NCBI RefSeq assembly: GCF_018304945.1
Contig: NZ_JAGQEE010000004.1
Location: forward strand, 361,645 to 425,644
Direction of reading: 5' to 3'
Length of the DNA: 64,000 nt
Source of the DNA: Collimonas humicola
GTDB lineage: Bacteria; Pseudomonadota; Gammaproteobacteria; Burkholderiales; Burkholderiaceae_D
The notes below the pieces were generated by a model. That model was not told the DNA's origin. It saw only the letters and a program-made list of their open reading frames with translations, and did not search any database. Positions 30,201 through 42,095 of the stretch are shown piece by piece; within the stretch, counting starts at the first letter, position 1, and each line of letters begins with the position of its first letter. The position numbers and the translations under genes are program-made.

Positions 30201-30734
30201 GCCGTTGTAGGCAGCGGACAGCACGAAAACCACCTGGTGGGTGGCGGCTTTCTGGCGCAAGCCGGCATGCTGCGGAGGCGCCGCAACGGCGCCGGCGATT
30301 TCGCCCTGGACCCGGGTCAGCCACGCTTCCATCGTCCGCGCCAGAGCGGGCGGCGGACTGGCTTTGGCGACGGCCGGCTTGGGCGCGGCGACGGCGGGCA
30401 TCGCTGGCGGTACTGGCGGTACTGGCGGTACTGGCGCCAGCGCCAGCTGATCGGCGGAAGGACGCTGCAGATATTCGATCAAGGCCGCCGCCACGTGCTT
30501 GCAGTTGGAGCCAACCGGACAGGAACAGACGCTGTCGATGTCCGGCGCATCGCGGAACATCGACAGCGTGATTTCCTGCTGATAGACGTTGCTGCCGCTG
30601 CCCTGGACTGTGGCGTTGAGGACGTCGCCATCCTGTTCCAGCGCAAGCACGCGGCGCTGGCGCACGTATTCCTGGCCATGATCATAGGTTACCTGGCGAA
30701 ACAGGTCGCGCACATCGGCAAGTGTCAGATTCAT
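27246..30734 (-). CDS. SWIM zinc-finger and SNF2-type helicase-like ATPase
   Basis: A 1162-residue SNF2-family ATPase. The SWIM finger is C70-x-C72-x5-C78-x-H80 (CSCPVGSNCKH). A Pro/Ala linker follows (PPVPPVPPVPPAMP), partly made of exact 9-bp repeats. The ATPase has motif I DDMGLGKT near 713-721, motif II DEAH near 811-814, and C-terminal motif VI DRAWRIGQDKPV. Bacterial SWIM/SNF2 proteins are presumed DNA translocases; the substrate is unknown. ATG 30734 is chosen (MNLTLADVRDLF) because the longer frame runs into aroA. It begins 14 bp after aroA, interrupting the usual aroA-cmk junction. Confidence 0.9.
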   Translation of the reverse strand: MNLTLADVRDLFRQVTYDHGQEYVRQRRVLALEQDGDVLNATVQGSGSNVYQQEITLSMFRDAPDIDSVCSCPVGSNCKHVAAALIEYLQRPSADQLALAPVPPVPPVPPAMPAVAAPKPAVAKASPPPALARTMEAWLTRVQGEIAGAVAAPPQHAGLRQKAATHQVVFVLSAAYNGKKAVLHLCKAQPRPNGQFQSAQPVTDVPRLLADPAVFLRPEDRDLIGLFVAQNDGNHAQHAACELSGKLGAQLLRALLLQQRLLWANSLPDLAKGTAYPLQLAAPRRASLTWHEAPDDGRDAARDLWQLGWQFEAEAANGAASVRKSLDYMLPTEPPWYIDNLSCGELLLSQRNTRISSKALNDLVIQAPMLDPDDSLAVAQQLLTQGLNDVIPFPPQVIQTVRRDIAPQPLLVLGNLPSVSNPSMQDFAELHFRYDGAIVSAQFAAALSRNTPAGIEQIMRDQAAENALQQTLLAFGMRALEGTQHPLAMMPGMFMLPDQSAWLRFAKEGLQQLIAQGWQIEKRAEYRFDVAEVEDWYAEIAEADDTAGAGSAGASFDLQMGIVVNRQRVSLLPLLVDLIRHAPQDFDPRAMALRDDQDELLVRLSDGVHVAMPWGRIKPILNTLGELYFTEKSEGPVRLSALDAARLAELDAGNQLRWVGGERLRSMGQKLLTFGGIKQVSAPPGLQATLRDYQLQGLAWMQFLREYDLAGILADDMGLGKTVQTLAHILTEKQSGRLTAPALVIAPTSLMDNWLQEAARFAPDLRVLVLQGKQRLEQFEQIAGFDLVLTTYALLPRDEERWREHAFHLLILDEAHYIKNPRSKVAQSAALLNARHRLCLSGTPVENHLGELWAQFHFLLPGLLGDEKTFNRDFRQPIEKQGDATRRALLSRRIKPFLLRRTKDKVAKELPPKTEMLRSVTLSGAQRDLYENVRLVMDKKVREEIAKKGVARSHIVILEALLKLRQACCDPRLLKTDQPEAEAAQAEMPSAKLLELLEMVEELRQEDRRILVFSQFTSMLTLIAAELRQRDIGYALLTGATQDRVEPVRQFQEGEVPVFLISLKAGGVGLNLTAADTVIHYDPWWNPAAESQATDRAWRIGQDKPVFVYKLIAKGTVEESIQLLQQKKADLAQAMLSPQGDETQNVGLTQDDLQAIFAPLAE

Positions 30735-30748
30735 GCGCGACCTGTCAT

Positions 30749-32089
30749 TTACAATAATTTCTGCTCGGCGATCTGCGCGAACACGGTGAAATAATCCGGG
30801 AAAGTCTTGGCGACGCATTGCGGATCGTTGATGCGCACAGTGGTGCCGCGGCGTGCCGCGCCGTCCAGCGAAGCCAGCGAAAAACACATCGCCATGCGAT
30901 GGTCGTCATAGGTGTCGACCGTGGCCGGCTGCAACTGCGCCGGCGGCGTCACGCGCAAATAGTCGCTGCCCTCTTCGATGGTCGCGCCCAGTTTGCGCAG
31001 CTCGGTCGCCATGGCGCTCAGGCGGTCGGTTTCCTTGACGCGCCAGCTGGCGATATTGCGCAAGGTGCTGGTGCCTTCTGCGTACAGCGCCGCGATCGCA
31101 ATCGTCATGGCGGCGTCGGGGATATGGTTGAAATCGGCATCGATGGCTTTCAGCGCGCCGCCGGACGAGACTTCGATCCAGTTGTCGCCCATCGTGATGC
31201 TGGCGCCCATCTGCTCCAGCGCTTCGACAAAACGGACGTCGCCCTGGATGCTGTCTTTGCCGACGCCTTCGACCCGCAACGGGCCGCCTGCAATCGCACC
31301 GGCCGCCAGGAAATAGGAAGCGGTCGAGGCATCGCCTTCGACGTGGATGGTTTTCGGGCTTTGATACTGTGCGCCGGCAGCCACCGTAAACGCCTGCCAG
31401 CCGTCGCGCGCCACGGTGACGCCGAAACGCTGCATCAGGTTCAGGGTGATTTCAATGTAGGGCTTGGAAATCAGTTCGCCGATCACTTCTATCGTCACCG
31501 CCTCATGCTTCGCCATCAGCGGCGCCGCCATCAGCAGTGCCGTCAGGAACTGGCTGGACACATTGCCGCGCACCTGGATCCGCTGGCTATGCAGCTGGCC
31601 GCGCTGGATATGCAAGGGAGGGAAGCCGGCCACGCCTGTATACGCAATCCGCGTGCCGACTGCGTTCAACGCATCGACCAGGTCGCCGATAGGCCGCTCA
31701 TGCATGCGCGCCACGCCGTGCACCGTGTAGTCGCCGCCCATGGCTGCCAGCGCCGCCGTCAGGGGACGGATCGCGGTGCCGGCATTGCCCATGAACAGAT
31801 CGGCCTGGTGCACCGGAAAGGCGCCGCCGCAGCCGTGCACGGTATAGGTTTGCGTACCCTCGGCCTGCTCCCAGGCGACGCCCAGTTTCTTGAGCGCGGT
31901 CAGCATCACCAGCGTATCGTCAGAAGCCAGCAAGTCGTGGATTTGGGTAGTACCGTTAGCCAACGCCGCCAGCAGCAAAGTGCGGTTGGAAATGCTTTTG
32001 GAACCCGGCAGCCGCACCGTACCCTGGACTTTTGCCACAGGATGCAAATCCAGGTACTCGGGATAACTTTGTTTGCGTTGCATAGTCAT
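30749..32089 (-). CDS. aroA: 3-phosphoshikimate 1-carboxyvinyltransferase (EPSP synthase)
   Basis: A 446-residue shikimate-pathway enzyme joining phosphoenolpyruvate to shikimate-3-phosphate. Motifs include [20 protein letters not shown] at the N-terminus, [17 protein letters not shown] and the C-terminal [13 protein letters not shown]. The ATG at 32089 shares one base with the tyrA stop (TAATG), showing translational coupling. A longer open frame to 32491 runs antiparallel in meaning through tyrA and is not coding. Confidence 0.95.
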   Translation of the reverse strand: MTMQRKQSYPEYLDLHPVAKVQGTVRLPGSKSISNRTLLLAALANGTTQIHDLLASDDTLVMLTALKKLGVAWEQAEGTQTYTVHGCGGAFPVHQADLFMGNAGTAIRPLTAALAAMGGDYTVHGVARMHERPIGDLVDALNAVGTRIAYTGVAGFPPLHIQRGQLHSQRIQVRGNVSSQFLTALLMAAPLMAKHEAVTIEVIGELISKPYIEITLNLMQRFGVTVARDGWQAFTVAAGAQYQSPKTIHVEGDASTASYFLAAGAIAGGPLRVEGVGKDSIQGDVRFVEALEQMGASITMGDNWIEVSSGGALKAIDADFNHIPDAAMTIAIAALYAEGTSTLRNIASWRVKETDRLSAMATELRKLGATIEEGSDYLRVTPPAQLQPATVDTYDDHRMAMCFSLASLDGAARRGTTVRINDPQCVAKTFPDYFTVFAQIAEQKLL

Positions 32090-32994
32090 TAATCGCCACC
32101 TTCCTTGTTCTGTTGCTCGGCCGCCTCGATGGCGCTGATCCAGTTGTGCCTTGCCTGCTGCGCGTTGCTGTAGATCGCTTCCAGCGCCGGGCCGTCGCCG
32201 GCTGCCAGCAAGGCGCGCATACGGCCCAGCTGCATCATGTAGGCATCCAGCTCGCCCAGCAAGGCGCTTTGGTTGGCCAATGAAATATCGCGCCACATTT
32301 CCGGCGACGAGCCGGCGATGCGGGTGAAATCGCGAAAACCGCTGGCCGCGTATTGAAACAGCGACGCCGCGTGCGGCTTGTTGGCAATGTCGTCCACCAG
32401 CGCATACGCCAGCACATGCGGCAAATGGCTGACCGCGGCAAACACGGCATCGTGCTGCTGCGCCGACAGTTGATGGATCAAGGCGCCGCACTGCTGCCAG
32501 GCAGCGGCCACCCTGGCCACGTCCACAGCCGAATTTTCCGGCAGCGGCGCCAGCACCACTTTCTTGCCCACATACAGTTCCGCCAGCGCGGCTTCCGGGC
32601 CGTTCTGTTCGCGGCCTGCGATCGGATGGCCGGGCACGAACTGGCCGATCTTGCCGCCCAGCGCGGCACGCGCCGCCAGCGCCACGTCAGACTTGGTGCT
32701 GCCGGCGTCGGTGACGACGGTGCCGGCTTGCAGATGCGGCGCGATGCTGGCCAGGATGGCGCCAGTCTGCGCCACCGGCGCGGCGATCAGGATCAGGTCC
32801 GCATCGGCGGCGGCATCAGCCACGCCGTTGGCGATCTGGTCGATGATTCCCAGCTCCCTGGCACGCTGCAAAGTCGTGAGATGGCGGCCGACGCCGACGA
32901 TCCGCTCCGCCGCGCCGGCTTTTTTCAAAGCCAGGGCAAACGATCCGCCGATCAGTCCGACGCCAAAAATTGCGATTTTCTTGAACACAAGCAT
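32089..32994 (-). CDS. tyrA: Prephenate dehydrogenase
   Basis: A 301-residue NAD(P)-dependent enzyme converting prephenate to 4-hydroxyphenylpyruvate for tyrosine. The nucleotide-binding motif is [13 protein letters not shown] near 11-23. The active-site region [16 protein letters not shown] and the helical C-terminal dimer domain ([15 protein letters not shown]) are present. There is no ACT or chorismate mutase domain. It is coupled to aroA by a one-base overlap and lies 33 bp downstream of hisC. Confidence 0.94.
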   Translation of the reverse strand: MLVFKKIAIFGVGLIGGSFALALKKAGAAERIVGVGRHLTTLQRARELGIIDQIANGVADAAADADLILIAAPVAQTGAILASIAPHLQAGTVVTDAGSTKSDVALAARAALGGKIGQFVPGHPIAGREQNGPEAALAELYVGKKVVLAPLPENSAVDVARVAAAWQQCGALIHQLSAQQHDAVFAAVSHLPHVLAYALVDDIANKPHAASLFQYAASGFRDFTRIAGSSPEMWRDISLANQSALLGELDAYMMQLGRMRALLAAGDGPALEAIYSNAQQARHNWISAIEAAEQQNKEGGD

Positions 32995-33027
32995 TGCTTC
33001 AATAAAGATTGATCAGGACCCTGCCGT

Positions 33028-34134
33028 TCAGGCCAGCAGTTTCTTCAATGCGGCTATGAATGCCGCGTTCTCTTGCGGCAGGCCGATGGTGACGCGCAGC
33101 CATTGCGGCAAGCCGTAGTTGGCGACCGGGCGCACGATGATGCCCTGCTTCAGCAACGCCAGGTTGACGCGCGCGCCGGCGCCTTCGTCGGCGCCTACCT
33201 TGACCATCACGAAGTTGCCGAACGACGGCACATATTCCAGGCCCAGCTCATCGAAGGTTTGCGTCAGCTGACGGTAGCCGTCGCGGTTCAACTGCGCGCT
33301 ACGCTGCAAGAATTCGGTATCGTTCAAGGCCGCCACGGCCGCAGCCTGGGCCAGCGAATTGACATTGAACGGCTGGCGGATGCGGTTCAGCAAATCAGTG
33401 ATCACCGGTTGCGCGATGCCGAAGCCGATGCGCAGGCCGGCCAGGCCGTACGCCTTGGACATGGTGCGCGATACCAGCAGGTTCGGATATTTGCGCACCC
33501 AGGCGATCGACTCGTATTGCAATTCCGGCGGCAGGTATTCGTTATAGGCTTCGTCCAGCACCACCACGATCTGCGGCGGCACGCGCGCCAGGAATGCTTC
33601 CAGCTCGGCGGCCGGAATGAAGCTGCCGGTCGGATTATTCGGATTGGCGATGAAGATCAGCTTGGTGTCGGCGGTGATCGCATTGGCCATCGCCTCCAGG
33701 TCATGGCCATAATCCTTGGCCTTGACCACGATGGCGCGGGCGCCGACCGCCTGCGTCGCCAGTGCATACACGACGAAAGAATATTCGGCGTACATGGCGG
33801 CTTGTCCGGCCTGGACGAAAGCATGGGTCGCCAGCTCCAGGATGTCGTTGCTGCCGTTGCCGAGCGTGATCCACTCTGCCGGCACGTCGTACTTGGCGGT
33901 GATTGCGGCTTTCAGGTCGAAGCCGTTGGCATCCGGATAGCGGCCGATATCGGCTACTGCCTTTTGCATGGCCAGGCGCGCCGACTCCGGCATGCCCAGC
34001 GGGTTTTCATTGGAGGCCAGCTTGATGATCTTGGCTTCGTCCAGGCCGAATTCGCGCGCTACTTCGGCAATCGGCTTGCCGCCCTGATACGGGGCGATGG
34101 CGCGTACATACTCTGGACCAAATTGAATTGACAT
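33028..34134 (-). CDS. hisC: Histidinol-phosphate aminotransferase (HisC-type)
   Basis: A 368-residue class I/II PLP aminotransferase. Visible elements are IKLASNENPLGMPESA near the N-terminus, FIANPNNPTGSFIP, VVLDEAYNEYL, and the PLP-lysine region SRTMSKAYGLAGLRIGF. By sequence it is HisC. Its place between pheA and tyrA suggests it also, or mainly, transaminates aromatic keto acids or prephenate. The latter is inference from context and known HisC promiscuity. Its stop is 33 bp before tyrA. Confidence 0.9.
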   Translation of the reverse strand: MSIQFGPEYVRAIAPYQGGKPIAEVAREFGLDEAKIIKLASNENPLGMPESARLAMQKAVADIGRYPDANGFDLKAAITAKYDVPAEWITLGNGSNDILELATHAFVQAGQAAMYAEYSFVVYALATQAVGARAIVVKAKDYGHDLEAMANAITADTKLIFIANPNNPTGSFIPAAELEAFLARVPPQIVVVLDEAYNEYLPPELQYESIAWVRKYPNLLVSRTMSKAYGLAGLRIGFGIAQPVITDLLNRIRQPFNVNSLAQAAAVAALNDTEFLQRSAQLNRDGYRQLTQTFDELGLEYVPSFGNFVMVKVGADEGAGARVNLALLKQGIIVRPVANYGLPQWLRVTIGLPQENAAFIAALKKLLA

Positions 34135-34209
34135 TGTCTGCTTTCAGGACGAAATAATGAACGAGATAATTGAATGAATGCGCTAAACAAGTGCGCGCCA
34201 AAACGCCTC

Positions 34210-35283
34210 TTAAAAGCTGCGCGGATACGATCCCAGCAGCTTGTAGAACGCCGCGTTCTGCTGCAGTTCGTCCAGTGCCTTGGCTACCTTCTCGTCTGCC
34301 GCGTGGCCTTCGACGTCGACATAGAAATAGTATTCCCATGCGCCCATGCGCGCTGGCCGCGACTCAAAACGGGTCATCGAAACGCCATGCTTGGCGAGCG
34401 GCGCCAGCAGCTTGTAGACGGCGCCGGCCTTGTTCGCCACCGACAGCACCAGCGAAGTCTGGTCCTTGCCGCTGGCGCCGTTCTGCAGGCGGCCCACCAC
34501 GGCGAAACGGGTGCGGTTGTGCGGATCGTCCTGGATATTCGCGCTGACGACCTGCAAGTCGTATTTTTGCGCAGCCATCTCGCCGGCGATCGCCGCCACG
34601 GCTTCATTTTCGCTGGCCATGCGCGCCGCTTCGGCATTCGATGCCACCGCCTGCCGTTCGATATTCGGATAGTGCTGGTTGAGCCAGGCGTTGCATTGCG
34701 CCAGCGCCTGCGAATGGGCGCAAATGCGGGCGATGCCGGCCATCGTGCCTTCCTTGGTCATCAGGCTGTGATGCACCGGAATCGACACTTCGCCGCTGAT
34801 GTTGAGCGTGGTTTGCAGCAGCAGGTCGAGGGTGCGGTTGATCACGCCTTCCGAGGAGTTCTCGATCGGCGCCACGCCGAAGTCGGCGGTACCGGCTTCC
34901 GTCGCGCGGAACACTTCGTCAATCGAGACGCACGGCAGGCCTTCCACCGCGTGGCCGAACTGCTGGTACACCGCCTGTTCGCTGAAGGTGCCGGCCGGTC
35001 CCAGATAAGCTACCGTCACGCGCTTTTCCAGCGCGCGGCAAGCTGACATCACTTCGCGGAAAATGGTCTGCACGTCGCCGCCTTGCAGCGGTCCGGGATT
35101 GCGTTCGGCGACCTTGAGCAAGACCTGCGCCTCGCGTTCAGGACGGAACACCGGGGCATTGGTTTCAGCCTTGACGTGGCCGACCTCTTGCGCGATTTTC
35201 GCGCGGCGGTTCAGCAAGGCCAGGATTTCGGCGTCAATCGCGTCGATCTGCTGACGCAAGGGTAGGAGTTTATCTTCGCTCAT
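34210..35283 (-). CDS. pheA: Bifunctional chorismate mutase / prephenate dehydratase (P-protein)
   Basis: A 357-residue phenylalanine-pathway enzyme. Chorismate mutase spans about 1-90 (LLPLRQQIDAIDAEILALLN). Prephenate dehydratase spans about 95-275 (YLGPAGTFSEQA, ...NRTRF). A C-terminal ACT domain carries the ESRP motif in TRFESRPARMGAWEYYFY for feedback by phenylalanine. Start 35283 (MSEDKLLPL) is the family start; 35322 adds an unrelated stretch. It lies between serC and hisC in an aromatic/serine cluster. Confidence 0.94.
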   Translation of the reverse strand: MSEDKLLPLRQQIDAIDAEILALLNRRAKIAQEVGHVKAETNAPVFRPEREAQVLLKVAERNPGPLQGGDVQTIFREVMSACRALEKRVTVAYLGPAGTFSEQAVYQQFGHAVEGLPCVSIDEVFRATEAGTADFGVAPIENSSEGVINRTLDLLLQTTLNISGEVSIPVHHSLMTKEGTMAGIARICAHSQALAQCNAWLNQHYPNIERQAVASNAEAARMASENEAVAAIAGEMAAQKYDLQVVSANIQDDPHNRTRFAVVGRLQNGASGKDQTSLVLSVANKAGAVYKLLAPLAKHGVSMTRFESRPARMGAWEYYFYVDVEGHAADEKVAKALDELQQNAAFYKLLGSYPRSF

Positions 35284-35366
35284 GTTTGTTTCTATCTCTG
35301 GTTCTACTACCGGGTCCGGCACACATCGGCAACCGCTTGCCGAAAAAGCGCGCGCAATGTGGCACG

Positions 35367-36467
35367 CTAGCCGCGCCGCTTTTCAAATTCCTTCAGATAC
35401 GCCACCAGCGCCTGCACGCCTTCCAAAGGCATGGCGTTATAGATCGAAGCACGCATGCCGCCTACCGATTTATGGCCCTTCAGCTGCAGCAAACCCTGCT
35501 CTTTGGCGCCGCCCAGGAAGGATTCGTTCAGCGTTTCATCGGCCAGGAAGAAAGGCACGTTCATGCGCGAGCGGCAGCTGCTGGCGATCTTGGTCCGGTA
35601 GAAATCGGTGGAATCCAGGTAATCGTACAGCAGTGCCGCCTTGGCGATATTGCGCTGCTCCATCGCGGCGACGCCGCCCTGCCGCTTGAGCCACTGGAAC
35701 ACCAGGCCGGCGATGTAGATCGCATAGGTTGGCGGCGTGTTGTACATCGAATCGTTGTCGGCGACGATTTTCCAGTTGAAGGCGGATGGACAGGCGGGCA
35801 AGGCATGGCCGAGCAAATCCTCGCGCACCAGCACCAGGGTCAGGCCGGCCGGGCCGATATTCTTTTGCGCGCCGCCGTAGATCGCGCCGTACTTGGAAAC
35901 ATCCACCACGCGCGACAGGATGTGCGAAGACATGTCGGCTACCAGCGGCGCGTTATTGGTTTCCGTCGCGATATCAGGCGTGAATTGATATTCAACGCCG
36001 TCGATGGTCTCATTGGTGCAGATGTGGACGTAGGCCGGATCTTTGGACAGCTGCCAGCTATCGCGCTCAGGAATTTGTGCGAAATGACGATCCTCGGAAG
36101 AAGCGGCGACGTTGACGTTGCCGTAGCGGCGCGCCTCTTTCAGCGACTTGGTCGACCAGGAGCCGGTATTGATGTAATCGCTGGTAGCCGGCTGGCCTTT
36201 GCGCCCCAGCAGGTTGAGCGGAACAATCGCGTTCTCGGCAATCGCGCCGCCCTGCATGAACAGCAGCTTGTAATTGTCCGGCACCGCGAACAGTTCGCGG
36301 AAATCGTGCTGCGCGGCGGCCAGGATAGACATGAATTCCTTGCCGCGATGACTCATCTCCATCACCGACATGCCGCTGCCCTGCCAGTCCAGCATTTCAG
36401 CAGCAGCTTGCTGCAGCACCTCTTTCGGCAACACGGCAGGACCAGCAGAAAAATTATAGATAGGCAT
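35367..36467 (-). CDS. serC: Phosphoserine aminotransferase
   Basis: A 366-residue PLP enzyme making 3-phosphoserine for serine, and 4-phosphohydroxythreonine for vitamin B6. The start [20 protein letters not shown] and the LFMQGGA loop are typical. The PLP lysine is Lys202 in [11 protein letters not shown]. The segment [12 protein letters not shown] is near the end. It is the first gene of the serC-pheA-hisC-tyrA-aroA run, 150 bp downstream of gyrA. Confidence 0.95.
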   Translation of the reverse strand: MPIYNFSAGPAVLPKEVLQQAAAEMLDWQGSGMSVMEMSHRGKEFMSILAAAQHDFRELFAVPDNYKLLFMQGGAIAENAIVPLNLLGRKGQPATSDYINTGSWSTKSLKEARRYGNVNVAASSEDRHFAQIPERDSWQLSKDPAYVHICTNETIDGVEYQFTPDIATETNNAPLVADMSSHILSRVVDVSKYGAIYGGAQKNIGPAGLTLVLVREDLLGHALPACPSAFNWKIVADNDSMYNTPPTYAIYIAGLVFQWLKRQGGVAAMEQRNIAKAALLYDYLDSTDFYRTKIASSCRSRMNVPFFLADETLNESFLGGAKEQGLLQLKGHKSVGGMRASIYNAMPLEGVQALVAYLKEFEKRRG

Positions 36468-36577
36468 GATGAATGTCGTCAGATAAAGAACCGGGATTGC
36501 AGAGACTACGTAGAAAACTTTGGCCTAACAGATGGCGTTGCTGTGTTGTTGCGATGTTGCCGGTCAAGCCCGAAACA

Positions 36578-36607
36578 ATGCGCGGCCCAGGCTGGCTGGA
36601 CCGCGCT
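36578..36607 (-). terminator. Possible terminator of gyrA
   Basis: GCGCGG (36601-36606 read on minus) pairs with CCGCGC (36580-36585), with additional internal pairing (CCAG/CTGG). On the minus strand ATTGTTT follows. It lies 12 bp beyond the gyrA stop. The T-run is weak, so this may only be an attenuator or chance. Confidence 0.4.
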
Positions 36608-36617
36608 GCCTGCTTGA

Positions 36618-39284
<2,667 letters not shown>

Positions 39285-39548
39285 TTAGCGAGTCGGCCAA
39301 TCTTTACTTGGGTTGATCAATATAGAACCAACGTTCCGGAGCGATCTGCCAGTTGCTGGCGAAATGCGGCTTGAAACGCAGGTATAACCGCGTGATTTTA
39401 GCACGCGGAAGAGGCAGTTCTGGCTTTTCAGGCAAGGCGTTGCGGGCCGAAAACCTGGCGGCCCGAAAAAATATGTTTAAATGCCGCCTTGCCCGGCTTT
39501 TGGGGGATTGCCTTGTGCGCCCTCGCCATTTCTATCAGGAAATAATTT

Positions 39549-40223
39549 ATGCGTCATATTATTGCGCTGAGCCTATTGCTAGGTTCGGCTTGCGGCTTTG
39601 CGGCCCACTCCAGCCTGGCCCAGACTACCGATATCCAGGCCGCCCCCGAAAAAAGCGCTTATCTGCAGGACGGCCGCGGTCCGGTGGTGCGCAGCCAGGA
39701 TGGCTTGTGCTGGCGCTCGGGTTATTGGGATGCCAACGATGCGGTCGCCGGCTGCGATGGCGAACTGGTGTCGCCGGTGATGAAAACCATTGCGCCGGCG
39801 CTGGCAGCAGCCCCTGCAATTGCCGCTGAGCAACCCGTGGCGCCGGCTGTGGTCGCTCAATGTGAGTTCACTTTGGCCAGCGATAGCATTTTCAGCTTTG
39901 GAAAAGCAATCCTGAGCAAAGCCGCCAAGCAAGAAATTGATAAAAACACCATCGCAAAACTGCTCAATTGCGGCGGTGCCAAGGTCATCCTGGTGACCGG
40001 CTACACCGATCACCTTGGAACAGATGCATATAACAGGAAGTTATCGACACAACGCGCCGCCAGCGTCGCCAGTTATCTAAAAAGCAAAGGCGTGAACAAC
40101 AGGATAGAGACAAAAGGCGCTGGCGCGGCCGAGCCAATAGTGACCTGCAGCAACAAACTAAGCATCCAAAAACGCATCGCCTGCCTCAGCCCGAACCGCA
40201 GAGTAGTGATAAAAATACAATAA
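39549..40223 (+). CDS. OmpA-family protein, short linker paralogue
   Basis: A 224-residue envelope protein with a signal peptide (about 1-24, ending SSLAQ). A conserved N-terminal motif GLCWRSGYWDANDAVAGCDGE follows at about 52-72, then an Ala/Pro linker and a C-terminal OmpA peptidoglycan-binding domain (VTGYTDHLGTDAYNRKLSTQ). It is paralogous to the next gene, sharing the GLCW..GYW...GCDGE motif, but its OmpA domain is more divergent, with extra cysteines (ITCSNK-type region near the end). AGGAA lies upstream of the ATG. Confidence 0.85.
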   Translation: MRHIIALSLLLGSACGFAAHSSLAQTTDIQAAPEKSAYLQDGRGPVVRSQDGLCWRSGYWDANDAVAGCDGELVSPVMKTIAPALAAAPAIAAEQPVAPAVVAQCEFTLASDSIFSFGKAILSKAAKQEIDKNTIAKLLNCGGAKVILVTGYTDHLGTDAYNRKLSTQRAASVASYLKSKGVNNRIETKGAGAAEPIVTCSNKLSIQKRIACLSPNRRVVIKIQ

Positions 40224-40508
40224 TTTTAAAATAAAATAGATACTTTGCTTACGCCGATGTAATATGTCGCCCGTGGTGATGTTTTCATAATGTTATGTTG
40301 TATGAAAACAACGAAGCAGGCAAAACGTGTGCTGGATCATTTGGCATCCTTCGCTAGCGCTTGCTGCCTGTGGCAGAATGATGGTCAAGTTCATTGCGTA
40401 TGGTCAATCCCATACGTAACGGCCTGAACCACGTGGTACTATCCAATTTTTGATGTCGTATATTAGTTGCGCAGTTAATCTGCGGATATCTCAACCGAGA
40501 GGAGAAAC

Positions 40509-41141
40509 ATGAATAAATTAGCAAAACTCGTCTTCGCTGCGTCCGCAGTCGTCGCACTCTCTGCCTCTGCGCAGGAAATCAAAGATATCCAGGCGGCTAC
40601 TCCTAACAGCGCCTACGTGCAAGATGCACGCGGTGTTATCGCACGTGACCCGTACGGTCTGTGCTGGCACACCGGCTACTGGACACCAGCTGACTCGGTT
40701 CCAGGTTGCGACGGCGAAATCGCTCAAGCTGCACCAGCTCCAGTTGCACCAGCACCAGCTCCAGTTGCACCAGCACCAGCTCCAGTATCGCAAAAGGTTA
40801 CTTTCGCTGCTGACGCATTCTTCGACTTCGACAAAGCTGTCCTGAAGCCAGAAGGCAAAGCCAAGCTGGATGACCTGACATCGAAACTGGGCGCAATCAA
40901 CCTGGAAGTCATCATCGCTGTTGGTCACACTGACTCGGTCGGTTCCGTTGCTTACAACCAGAAGCTGTCGGTTCGCCGCGCTGAAGCTGTCAAGGCATAC
41001 CTGGTACACAAGGGCATCGAATCCAACCGTGTTTACACCGAAGGTAAAGGCAAGTCGCAACCAGTCGCTGACAACAAGACTGCTGCTGGCCGCGCTAAAA
41101 ACCGTCGCGTTGAAATCGAAGTTGTTGGTACAAGCAAGTAA
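40509..41141 (+). CDS. ompA: OmpA-family outer-membrane/peptidoglycan-binding protein
   Basis: A 210-residue protein with signal MNKLAKLVFAASAVVALSAS, the motif GLCWHTGYWTPADSVPGCDG, then a (PVAPAPA)n linker near 77-97. The canonical OmpA C-terminal domain contains VTFAADAFFDFDKAVLKPEG, VGHTDSVGSVAYNQKLSVRR and GRAKNRRVEIEV. It probably tethers the outer membrane to peptidoglycan; there is no clear eight-stranded barrel. A very strong ribosome-binding site (GAGAGGAGAAAC) and a strong terminator suggest high expression. The position next to gyrA/ubiG is as in Burkholderiales. Confidence 0.92.
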   Translation: MNKLAKLVFAASAVVALSASAQEIKDIQAATPNSAYVQDARGVIARDPYGLCWHTGYWTPADSVPGCDGEIAQAAPAPVAPAPAPVAPAPAPVSQKVTFAADAFFDFDKAVLKPEGKAKLDDLTSKLGAINLEVIIAVGHTDSVGSVAYNQKLSVRRAEAVKAYLVHKGIESNRVYTEGKGKSQPVADNKTAAGRAKNRRVEIEVVGTSK

Positions 41142-41175
41142 TTGCCACCAGCAAACAATCGATTCAGACTCGATC

Positions 41176-41203
41176 AAAACCCCGCCTCGGCGGGGTTTTT
41201 TTT
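41176..41203 (+). terminator. Rho-independent terminator of ompA
   Basis: AAAACCCCGCC (41176-41186) pairs with GGCGGGGTTTT (41189-41199), followed by an uninterrupted T-run. It is the strongest-looking terminator in the window. Confidence 0.92.
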
Positions 41204-41293
41204 CGTATAAAACATGTCGTAGAGTGAGCATCCGTGCCCGCCCTACGACATGTTTTTAATCGGACAACAAACCGCAACACCCGACTTCCAGCT

Positions 41294-42001
41294 ATGATTC
41301 AACCTATGAACGCAGACCCATCAGAACTCAAAAAATTCAGCGACCTGGCCCACCGTTGGTGGGATCCTGAGTCGGAATTCCGTCCGTTGCATGAAATCAA
41401 CCCGCTGCGCCTGGAATGGATCAATTCGCGCGCCTCGCTGGCTGGCAAGAAGGTGCTGGACATCGGCTGCGGCGGCGGCATCCTGGCCGAATCGATGGCG
41501 CGCAAAGGTGCAACCGTCACCGGCATCGACCTGTCGGACAAGGCATTGAAGGTAGCCGACCTGCATAGCCTGGAATCGGGCATCCAGGTCCGCTACGAAA
41601 AGATCGCCGCGGAAGACATGGCCAGCCGCGAAGCCGGACAGTTCGATGTGGTGACCTGCATGGAGATGCTGGAACATGTGCCGGATCCGGCATCCATCGT
41701 GCGGGCTTGCGCAGCGCTGGCGAAACCGGGCGGGCAAGTGTTTTTCTCGACCCTCAACCGCAATCCGAAAGCCTACCTGCAAGCGGTGCTGGCGGCCGAA
41801 TACCTGTTGCGCATGCTGCCTAAAGGCACGCACGACTACGCCAAGTTCATCACGCCTGCCGAACTGGCGCAGTTTGCCCGCAATGCCGGCCTGAGCGTCG
41901 ATGTCATGCGCGGCATGAGCTATAACCCGCTGACGCGAATCTATTCGCTCAACCAAGACACCAGCGTCAATTATCTGATGGCGTGCACCAGGCACGCCTG
42001 A
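41294..42001 (+). CDS. ubiG: Ubiquinone biosynthesis O-methyltransferase
   Basis: A 235-residue SAM-dependent methyltransferase for both O-methylations of ubiquinone synthesis. It begins [20 protein letters not shown], typical of UbiG. The SAM motif is [16 protein letters not shown], and the catalytic region [13 protein letters not shown] and [13 protein letters not shown] follow. ATG 41294 (MIQPMN) or 41306 (MNADPS) are both possible; neither has a clear ribosome-binding site. It is followed by gph, the conserved ubiG-gph pair. Confidence 0.95.
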   Translation: MIQPMNADPSELKKFSDLAHRWWDPESEFRPLHEINPLRLEWINSRASLAGKKVLDIGCGGGILAESMARKGATVTGIDLSDKALKVADLHSLESGIQVRYEKIAAEDMASREAGQFDVVTCMEMLEHVPDPASIVRACAALAKPGGQVFFSTLNRNPKAYLQAVLAAEYLLRMLPKGTHDYAKFITPAELAQFARNAGLSVDVMRGMSYNPLTRIYSLNQDTSVNYLMACTRHA

Positions 42002-42095
42002 ACCAGTCATTCTGCAATCCAGCCCTGACCGGCGTGGCTATATAGTGCATGCGCTGTATGCCATCTGCCATTTTCACGCACTCTAGGAACCGATC

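Noticed and set aside
30735..30887. Upstream extension of the SNF2 helicase
   Set aside because: It runs into aroA and lacks family similarity; ATG 30734 begins the SWIM protein properly.
32090..32491. Upstream extension of aroA to 580 codons
   Set aside because: The extra part overlaps tyrA in another frame; the TAATG junction at 32089 marks the real aroA start.
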